Shown in pieces: positions 6,950 through 12,513 of a DNA stretch of 14,232 nucleotides. The stretch is taken from positions 1-14,232 of the forward strand of contig CAYGQC010000104.1 in the NCBI GenBank assembly GCA_964351875.1, given 5' to 3'. The notes beneath the pieces were generated by a model. It was given only the letters and a program-made list of their open reading frames with translations. It did not search any database and had not been told where the DNA came from. This DNA comes from JANSWO01 sp964351875 (lineage in GTDB: Bacteria > Pseudomonadota > Gammaproteobacteria > Pseudomonadales > Azotimanducaceae). Each line of letters starts with the position of its first letter. Position 1 is the stretch's first letter. The translations under genes and the position numbers were made by a program.

Positions 6950-7205
6950 TTCAGGTTCATCATGCTCCGGTAGTGACTGACATAGCGAATGCCTGAGTTA
7001 CGTCGGCCCCACAACTGCGGCCCCGACTCGGGCAGCGGCGTTTTTTTAGCGTCGAAGCGAGCCGTTGGAAAGCAAAATATTCTGATCAAAACGATCAGCG
7101 ATAGAAGACCTGGAGCACACCAAACGCATCGGGCCATGCTGATAGATCGCCGCGTTGCTGCTTCGCAATGCTTCGCGATAACGGTGAGAGTCTGTTCGAC
7201 GGACC
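6950..7205. promoter_or_regulatory. Non-coding gap upstream of the small acidic gene
   Basis: Together with the terminator, this makes a 317-base stretch without a convincing gene. It should contain the promoter of the minus-strand 66-codon gene, but no clear -35/-10 pair stands out. It holds an interrupted palindrome at 7082-7098 and a T7 run at 7041-7047 after GC-rich sequence that does not form a clean hairpin. Open frames here lack ribosome-binding sites and one runs through the terminator, so none is called. Confidence 0.5.
7082..7098. promoter_or_regulatory. Interrupted palindrome CTGATC-N5-GATCAG
   Basis: CTGATC (7082-7087), AAAAC, GATCAG (7093-7098) has 6-bp arms in an AT-rich patch about 135 bases upstream of the small acidic gene. 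It is a possible operator. On the minus strand it reads on into GATCAGAAT, also found before the LysR gene. The size is compatible with chance. Confidence 0.3.
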
Positions 7206-7239
7206 AAAAAAAAACCCGCAGCGTTCGCTGCGGGTTTTT
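7206..7239 (-). terminator. Rho-independent terminator of the secreted cysteine-rich protein gene
   Basis: CCCGCAGCG (7215-7223) and CGCTGCGGG (7226-7234) form a perfect 9-bp GC-rich stem with a tight loop. Nine A's at 7206-7214 give a T9 run on the minus strand, and T5 at 7235-7239 serves the plus strand. It lies 27 bases after the minus-strand stop at 7267. It is strong for that gene and possibly bidirectional. Confidence 0.92.
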
Positions 7240-7266
7240 CGCATCTAACGATTAGCTTCGTTCAGA

Positions 7267-8394
7267 TCAGTCGCAAAACGCCTCGGCGTTCAGCTCGCAG
7301 AGCTCTTCGAACAGCTCTTCAGGCAACTCGATGCCGCATTCGGCTGAATAGATGATATCGAGCGAGTCGCCGTAGCAAACCAGCTCTTCGCGCTCACCCG
7401 TCAACTCACCGTCTTCGAGACTGAGAGCGACAACAAAACCCACACCGGACAGGTAGTACTTATACTCAGTGGATTCCGGATCGAGGGGCGCTGAGTCCAG
7501 CGTCTTCAGGCAGCCGCCGGCGTCGGCGCAGGACAGGGCAGGGTTTTCGCCGCCTTCATCTTCACCCGGCGCAGTAGACAACTCGAGAATCTCAACGATG
7601 TCCTCAGCTTCGTTTAATGCGAACTCGGTACGATAGACGTGGCCAACCGTAGGGTTTGCTGAGATCAGCAAGCCTGCTTTAGCGAAGTCCTTGCCCGCTT
7701 CGAACGCACCGTCAATTGCGCTGATCACGCCGTCTTCGAAGTCTCGTACGCTTTCACCGCAGTAGTAGATGTCCCCATCGGTGGTCTGGGCGAACCAGTC
7801 GTCGGTCACTTCGACAGGTTCGTATTCCAGACCGTCTTCATCCTCAGAGATCTCCAGAACCACATCCGCCACGACTCGGCAGTCTACGCCCTGAATCTCA
7901 CGAACGTCATCTGTCACGTGTATGACCACAATCTCCTCGAAATCCTCACCACCGCGCAGCACCAGAGTTCTGCCTGCGACAACTGATACATAGGGGTTCG
8001 GCGCGTAGGTGCTACCCACTTCCGCCGGATCAACGAACTCGAGGTTCGGATCGCTCAGCGGATCAACGTCATAGCGAAACTCGCCAAGCGCAGAACAGGC
8101 TTCAACACGAGCTTCAAGCTGTGCGCCGCAGCCCTCCCGCTCTTCGGGTAGCGCGGCATTAGCCTCATCGACGCACTCGCGACGATCCGCGGAGGAGCCA
8201 AGCTGTCGACAGTTAGCAATGGTTGTTTTCTTTTCCTCAAGCGCGTCTATATGACAAGCCTGGAACAGATCGGACGCGCTGCGTGTACAGGGCGTCGCGC
8301 GACTGTTGGCGTTGCCGGCAAAAGCTGGCGTTGCGAACGCAGCCAGCACCGCCAGCAACGACGTCATCACGACTAGTTGTTGCGAAGTTTTCAT
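7267..8394 (-). CDS. Secreted acidic cysteine-rich protein of unknown function
   Basis: 375 residues. A signal peptide is clear: MKTSQQ, a hydrophobic core, then cleavage after TPAFA at residue 26. The mature part is very acidic and contains 14 cysteines. Six lie at 36, 47, 62, 74, 89 and 100 in a helical N-terminal region, with a nearly symmetric spacing of 10, 14, 11, 14 and 10 residues between them. Then follow ARYD-like FRYDVDP, the segment NPYVSVVAGRTLVLRG (about 133-148), beta-rich sequence with DDWFAQTTDGDIYYCGE (199-214), GAFEAGKDFAKAGLLI, and VGHVYRTEFALNEAED. I recall unnamed bacterial secreted proteins with the same order (Cys-rich helices, NPYFPL-type strand, DW[FY]AQ..G..YYCGE), but no function. 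Start by GGGAGA 7 bases before ATG 8394. It stands alone between terminator and upstream region. Confidence 0.87.
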   Translation of the reverse strand: MKTSQQLVVMTSLLAVLAAFATPAFAGNANSRATPCTRSASDLFQACHIDALEEKKTTIANCRQLGSSADRRECVDEANAALPEEREGCGAQLEARVEACSALGEFRYDVDPLSDPNLEFVDPAEVGSTYAPNPYVSVVAGRTLVLRGGEDFEEIVVIHVTDDVREIQGVDCRVVADVVLEISEDEDGLEYEPVEVTDDWFAQTTDGDIYYCGESVRDFEDGVISAIDGAFEAGKDFAKAGLLISANPTVGHVYRTEFALNEAEDIVEILELSTAPGEDEGGENPALSCADAGGCLKTLDSAPLDPESTEYKYYLSGVGFVVALSLEDGELTGEREELVCYGDSLDIIYSAECGIELPEELFEELCELNAEAFCD

Positions 8395-8470
8395 GGGTTA
8401 GTCTCCCGGATTGCAGATTCATAGGTCGCAGGCAAACGCTGCGATCACTGCGTAGGACGGGAGACGACCC
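8395..8470 (-). promoter_or_regulatory. 5' leader structure pairing the ribosome-binding site
   Basis: On the minus strand, GGGTCGTCTCCC (8470-8459) can pair with GGGAGACTAACCC (8407-8395), which contains the Shine-Dalgarno sequence and abuts the ATG at 8394. The 51-base spacer has its own perfect 6-bp hairpin, TCGCAG (8426-8431) and CTGCGA (8439-8444), with a 7-base loop. The nested fold would hide the ribosome-binding site. It matters only if transcription starts upstream of 8470, which cannot be seen. The structure is directly readable; regulatory function is inference. Confidence 0.45.
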
Positions 8471-8537
8471 GCGAATCAATCGCTAGCGTGACGACCGTTA
8501 CGAGTAGCTGCCCGGGAAGGCGCGCAAAGACATAAGT

Positions 8538-8549
8538 GACAACGTTGTC
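8538..8549. promoter_or_regulatory. 12-bp perfect palindrome GACAACGTTGTC
   Basis: It lies 144 bases upstream of the secreted protein gene, in non-coding sequence where its promoter is expected. It could be an operator. A window of this size should hold a few 12-bp palindromes by chance, so the position is the only support. Confidence 0.3.
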
Positions 8550-8683
8550 TCTTCATCACCCTTTACTGTTTCGCCTTCTGACAGACCGCGGCAGCGGCTC
8601 ACAAAGCGTTTAGCGCCTCATCTTCGCTCGAGAGCTCGCGCGGTAGCCCCAACACTGGAAAGATCGGCGCTCGGGCGATCACC

Positions 8684-9691
8684 TCAAAGCTCAACGATTG
8701 TCTTGCCGAAATTGGCGCCTGCAAAAAGGTCACAGAACGCACGGCCAACACTGTCGATGCCTTGCAGGCGATGCTCGTGCACTACCAGCTTGCCGCCGGC
8801 GATCCAGCCGGCAAGCTCGGCTCGGGCCTCGTCGTAGCGCGCAAGGTTCAGATGGGTCATAAAGCCGTGCATATGGGCATGCTTTGTCGTTAGCTGAAAC
8901 AGGTTGCTTGGGCCGGGGACTTTGTCTTTCGCGTTGTACGTGGCTACGGAGCCACACAGCAGAATGCGGGCATCTTCGTTGATGTGATTGAGCACGCTCT
9001 CCAGCAGCGGCCCACCGACGTTATCAAAATACACGTCAATGCCATCCGGGCAGGCGTCGCTGAACGCGCCATCCAGGTCCACTGCATTGCGATCAATTGC
9101 CGCGTCATAGCCCAGTTCCGTCACCAGGCGCCGACATTTCTCCGCGCCGCTGCTAATGCCTACCGTGCGTGCACCCATGAGCTTCGCGATCTGCCCAGCG
9201 ATGCTGCCAACCGCACCTGCAGCGGCGCTGACCAGAACGGTTTCGCCCGGCTGTATGCGACCAAAGTCGGTCAGTCCAAAGTAGCCGGATAACCCGGTAT
9301 CACCCAGCACGCCCAGGTAGTAGTTCAGCGGATACTCGACATTGCGAATAGGCGAGATGAAGTCTCCTGCGTCGGTAACGGTGTACTCCTCCCAGGCAAA
9401 GCGCGCCATCAGGATGTCACCCACGGAGAAGTCCGGATGCCGACTCTTCTCAACGCGACTCATGGTAAGGCCCATCACGGGCTCACCCAGCGGCATCGCC
9501 GGCAGAACGTTGTCACCGCTGCCCTCATCCATCCAGTTGCGAAAACCCGCATCGAGGGAGATATAGAGATTCCGGCACAGAATCTGGCCGTCCCCAACAT
9601 CAGCCAGCGGGCGCACCTCGACACGAAAATCACTTTCTCTGGGGGCGCCATCAGGCCTGGCCGCGAGCACTACACAGCGGTTATCCGGCAT
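8684..9691 (-). CDS. NADPH-dependent MDR-family oxidoreductase (CurA / leukotriene B4 dehydrogenase-like)
   Basis: 335 residues, the normal length for the zinc-free medium-chain reductases that reduce enone double bonds (CurA, PTGR1, double-bond reductases). The N-terminal GroES-like domain includes NLYISLDAGFRNWM (41-54) and PLGEPVMGLTMSRV. LGVLGDTGLSGYFGL (127-141) leads into the Rossmann domain with SAAAGAVGSIAGQIAKLMG (155-173), then DVYFDNVGG (219-227) and RILLCGSVA. The C-terminus is FGKTIVEL. No catalytic zinc ligands are seen, as expected. GAGG is placed about 8 bases before ATG 9691. It is the last gene of the right-hand minus-strand set, 80 bases after the deacylase-like gene, with a hairpin between. 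It probably reduces an alpha,beta-unsaturated carbonyl intermediate (inference). Confidence 0.9.
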   Translation of the reverse strand: MPDNRCVVLAARPDGAPRESDFRVEVRPLADVGDGQILCRNLYISLDAGFRNWMDEGSGDNVLPAMPLGEPVMGLTMSRVEKSRHPDFSVGDILMARFAWEEYTVTDAGDFISPIRNVEYPLNYYLGVLGDTGLSGYFGLTDFGRIQPGETVLVSAAAGAVGSIAGQIAKLMGARTVGISSGAEKCRRLVTELGYDAAIDRNAVDLDGAFSDACPDGIDVYFDNVGGPLLESVLNHINEDARILLCGSVATYNAKDKVPGPSNLFQLTTKHAHMHGFMTHLNLARYDEARAELAGWIAGGKLVVHEHRLQGIDSVGRAFCDLFAGANFGKTIVEL

Positions 9692-9718
9692 CTGAATTTC
9701 CTCGATCTGGCGGTGGAA

Positions 9719-9748
9719 CGAAAACCGGCGGCTGAAGCGCCGCCGGTT
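9719..9748 (-). terminator. Hairpin between the deacylase-like and reductase genes
   Basis: AACCGGCGGC (9723-9732) and GCCGCCGGTT (9739-9748) form a perfect 10-bp stem with a 6-base loop. On the minus strand it ends in GGTTTTCG, a short T-run. It lies 24 bases after the stop of the deacylase-like gene. It could be a weak terminator or a processing/attenuation stem that lowers expression of the downstream reductase gene. Confidence 0.6.
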
Positions 9749-9771
9749 GTCAGGCCGAAAGTGTAACGGGG

Positions 9772-11517
9772 CTAGCCGCGAATAACCCGTCCTGGGCGCG
9801 CGCCCGTGTCGGTGTCGTTCTCACGGGTCATCACCCCGGCCACAAACGTGTTTCGATAGCCGCTTGCGGATTGCAGGATGCGGCTGCCACCGGCTGGCAG
9901 ATCGTTGTGAACCTCCAGCTCGCCCAACGACAGCTTGTCGAGATCGAACACGTTCAGATCCGCTCGCTTGCCTACCGCGATGCTGCCTCGATCGTTGAGA
10001 CCAAACAGTTCAGCGTTACGCAAAGTCTGCTTGTGCACGATCAGCTCGATCGGCAAGCGATCACCGGTGCTGCGATCACGAACCCAATGAGTGAGTTGAT
10101 AGGTTGGCCCAACCGCATCGAAGATCAGATTCACATGCGCGCCAGCATCCGACAAACCAATCGTCGTGTCCGGATGCCGGATCATCTTCGAGATCACTTC
10201 AAACGTTTCGGTGCTGTAGTTCGCCCCGAGAACAATGGCAAACGCATCGCCATTTCCCGCCGTGAGATAGTCGTACGTAAAGCTGTGGATCTCCTGCCCT
10301 TTCGCGGCCGCCATCGCGCCAAGGGTCTGCCCCGGCGTGGGTTCGTAGTTGATCGGCATCTCGATGGGGTACATCTCGGAAGCGATCATCGCGAACAGGC
10401 CACAGACGGCGTCCATCGTGCCGGGCTGCTCGGGTGGTATGTCTTTGTCCGCGAGAATCGCAGCCTTCACCTCGGGTTTGCGCAGCTCAGCCAGCATTTC
10501 TTCGAATGGCAGATGTGCGAGTTTGAGATACGTCTCACGCCGTTGGAACATGTGGTACGTGCGTAGGCTTGAGACCAGGCCAATCGGACGGCTGGGCACC
10601 TGTGGTCGCAGGGTAAGTCCCTCAGCGTTCGCAGCGGCCACCTGCTCAAGGCAGGCACCCCACTCGTCAGGGCGATCTCCAGCAGGAACCAGCGTAAACG
10701 TGCACGCACGGCCACTGGCACGTGCGACATCAGCAAAGAGCGCGATCTCCTCCTGGATCGATGCTTTCTCTGGGCCCGCTATCTCGCCGACCGCCCCGGC
10801 CGGGATTGCCTGAAAGACGCCTTTCCCTGCGCTTTTCATGGCTTTCGCGATCGCCATCAGTTCGTCGCGCTCAGCAAACGTGCCGGGAATCGGCACGCCG
10901 GTTACCGAGCGATGGCCAACCGTGCGCGACGTCGAGAAACCCAGTGCTCCTGCGCGCAGCGCTTCCTCGACAATCTTCTCCATTGCTGCAAGATCTTCAG
11001 CGGTCGCATCTTCGTGCCGCAAGCCGCGCTCGCCCATGACGTAGTTTCGCAGAGCCGAGTGAGGGATCTGCGTGCCGATGTCCATCGTGTACTCGCGGGT
11101 TCCGATGTAGTCGATGTACTCGGGGAACGTCTCCCACTTACCCCACTCGATGCCTTCATACAAAGCCGTGCCGGGTATGTCTTCCACGCCCTCCATGAGC
11201 TCGATCATGCCGCGCTCGCCACCTGGCGGACACGGTGCGAAACCGACACCGCAGTTGCCCATGACCACGCTGGTGACGCCATGGCTGAACGAGGGATTCA
11301 GTTCGTCATCCCAACTGACCTGACCATCGTAGTGCGTATGCACATCTACCCAACCGGGCGCGGCGTAGGCGCCCTGCGCATCGATCACCTGCTTCGCCGA
11401 ACCACTCACCTCGCCCACCGCGGCAATCTTGCCGTCCGCAAAAGCGATGTCGCCTGTGAACGGGGCGCTGCCCGTACCATCAACAATGGTGGCATTCTTA
11501 ATCAGCGTGTCATACAT
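9772..11517 (-). CDS. Amidohydrolase family 3 protein, D-aminoacylase-like (N-acyl-D-amino-acid deacylase)
   Basis: 581 residues from ATG 11517, set by AGAGG about 8 bases upstream; a longer frame to 11586 would overlap the previous gene and is rejected. The layout is that of D-aminoacylase-like amidohydrolases: MYDTLIKNATIVDGTG (1-16), PGWVDVHTHYDGQ (54-66) with metal ligands H60 and H62, GNCGVGFAPC (87-96) with the bridging Cys89, and LSDAGAHVNLIFD (455-467) with the catalytic Asp457. The C-terminal beta-domain has GSIAVGKRADLNVFD (511-525) and ends in RPGRVIRG. The segments where D-aminoacylases carry the other metal-site histidines read VFQAIPAG (234-241) and FTLVPAG (274-280), without His. 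It is probably a cytosolic hydrolase of an amide or cyclic substrate, but substrate and even chemistry are uncertain. It follows the LLM gene by 37 bases in one operon. Confidence 0.9.
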   Translation of the reverse strand: MYDTLIKNATIVDGTGSAPFTGDIAFADGKIAAVGEVSGSAKQVIDAQGAYAAPGWVDVHTHYDGQVSWDDELNPSFSHGVTSVVMGNCGVGFAPCPPGGERGMIELMEGVEDIPGTALYEGIEWGKWETFPEYIDYIGTREYTMDIGTQIPHSALRNYVMGERGLRHEDATAEDLAAMEKIVEEALRAGALGFSTSRTVGHRSVTGVPIPGTFAERDELMAIAKAMKSAGKGVFQAIPAGAVGEIAGPEKASIQEEIALFADVARASGRACTFTLVPAGDRPDEWGACLEQVAAANAEGLTLRPQVPSRPIGLVSSLRTYHMFQRRETYLKLAHLPFEEMLAELRKPEVKAAILADKDIPPEQPGTMDAVCGLFAMIASEMYPIEMPINYEPTPGQTLGAMAAAKGQEIHSFTYDYLTAGNGDAFAIVLGANYSTETFEVISKMIRHPDTTIGLSDAGAHVNLIFDAVGPTYQLTHWVRDRSTGDRLPIELIVHKQTLRNAELFGLNDRGSIAVGKRADLNVFDLDKLSLGELEVHNDLPAGGSRILQSASGYRNTFVAGVMTRENDTDTGARPGRVIRG

Positions 11518-11554
11518 AACTGCAACCTCTTCGAATTCACAAATGGCTAGGGGT

Positions 11555-12424
11555 CTAGGGCATCTTCGGCATGACGTTCTCACCAAACTCGCTTAGCCTG
11601 TCCAACCCACCGGGTCCGGCAAAAAAGAACGCGGGAATCATAATTCGACCAACACCCAGCTCCGCAAGCTGCTCGGCCCCCGCGACCGGATCGGCCATCT
11701 GCACGCCGAACATCGCGTTGATTTCGATCGAGGCGGGATCGCGCCCCTCCTTCTCCGCCGCCGCACGCAGCCGAGTGATCAAGCCGGCCAAACGATCGAC
11801 ATCTCCCTCGCCGGGGAAATAACCATCGGCAATACGGGCCGCGCGAGAAATCGCAGCGTTCGAATCGCCGCCCACCAGTATCGGAATCGTCGGCTGAACC
11901 GGGCGCGGGCTGCAGGTCGAAGGCTCGAAGTCGACAAAGTCGCCATGAAACTCGGCGTGCGGCCCGGACCACAGCGCGCGCATGGCCTCGATGTATTCAT
12001 CGTTGCGCGCACCACGCCGCTCCCAGGGAACGCCCAGCGCGTCGAACTCTTCTTTCATCCAGCCAACACCGAGGCCCAGCTCCACGCGACCGTTGGAGAG
12101 CTGATCAAGGGTTGCCAGCTCTTTGGCGAGAATGAGCGGGTTGCGCTGGGGAACGATGAGAATGCAAGTTCCCAACCGAAGTGTAGGTGCCGCGGCGGCG
12201 GCAAAGGCCAGCCAGATCAGCGGATCCGGAATCGGCGTGTCAGGTTCGGCGGGAATCTTGCCATCCGGTGTGTAGGGGTATTTCGAGGCAATCGAATCGG
12301 GCAGCACAACGTGCTCACCACCCCATACGGATTCAAATCCTGCTGTCTCCGCGCGACGACAAACGTCCAACGCACTCGCGCCGTCAATTCCAACACTGCT
12401 GGCAAAGGCCAAACCGACTTTCAT
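11555..12424 (-). CDS. LLM-class flavin (F420-type) oxidoreductase
   Basis: 289 residues of the luciferase-like monooxygenase TIM barrel. Visible signatures are MKVGLAFASS at the start, FESVWGGEHVVLP (30-42), LRLGTCILIVPQRNP (82-96), LDQLSNGRVELGLGVGWMKEEF (106-127 in part), and PILVGGDSNAAISRAARIADGYFP (181-204 in part). This fits the TIGR03619-like F420-dependent group better than the FMNH2-dependent alkanesulfonate monooxygenases. Whether the host makes F420 is unknown, and the cofactor could be FMN. ATG 12424 has only a weak GTGAG-type ribosome-binding site. It follows the TonB receptor gene after a terminator and starts the probable LLM-deacylase transcript. It likely oxidises the imported compound or an intermediate (inference). 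Confidence 0.9.
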   Translation of the reverse strand: MKVGLAFASSVGIDGASALDVCRRAETAGFESVWGGEHVVLPDSIASKYPYTPDGKIPAEPDTPIPDPLIWLAFAAAAAPTLRLGTCILIVPQRNPLILAKELATLDQLSNGRVELGLGVGWMKEEFDALGVPWERRGARNDEYIEAMRALWSGPHAEFHGDFVDFEPSTCSPRPVQPTIPILVGGDSNAAISRAARIADGYFPGEGDVDRLAGLITRLRAAAEKEGRDPASIEINAMFGVQMADPVAGAEQLAELGVGRIMIPAFFFAGPGGLDRLSEFGENVMPKMP

Positions 12425-12463
12425 AAAACACTCACTGTGACAGTTGAATTTAAGGTTGAAACG

Positions 12464-12498
12464 AAAAACGCAGCAGCCGACGGATCGACTGCTGCGTT
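12464..12498 (-). terminator. Rho-independent terminator of the TonB receptor gene
   Basis: AACGCAGCAG (12467-12476) and CTGCTGCGTT (12489-12498) form a perfect 10-bp stem with a 12-base loop. On the minus strand it runs into GTTTTTCGTTT. It lies 15 bases after the receptor stop at 12514 and separates it from the LLM gene, though readthrough is possible because the gap is only 89 bases. Confidence 0.8.
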
Positions 12499-12513
12499 CC
12501 TGGATGGCAAGCG

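Noticed and set aside
7015..7047. GC-rich sequence followed by T7 as a plus-strand terminator
   Set aside because: No clean stem directly precedes the T-run, and no plus-strand gene ends there.
6904..7255. Frames crossing the gap upstream of the small acidic gene on both strands
   Set aside because: No ribosome-binding sites. The plus frame runs through the terminator at 7206-7239, and the minus frame overlaps the acidic gene in another phase.
9871..10566. Long + strand frames opposite the deacylase-like gene (also 10912-11550)
   Set aside because: Antisense shadows of a gene with intact amidohydrolase motifs; no ribosome-binding site or family signature.
11518..11586. 23-codon N-terminal extension of the deacylase-like gene
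   Set aside because: It would overlap the end of the LLM gene and adds Arg/Cys-rich sequence foreign to the family. ATG 11517 has a good ribosome-binding site.
12434..12444. ACTGT-G-ACAGT palindrome before the LLM gene
   Set aside because: Only 5-bp arms; expected often by chance, with no second copy seen at other promoters.
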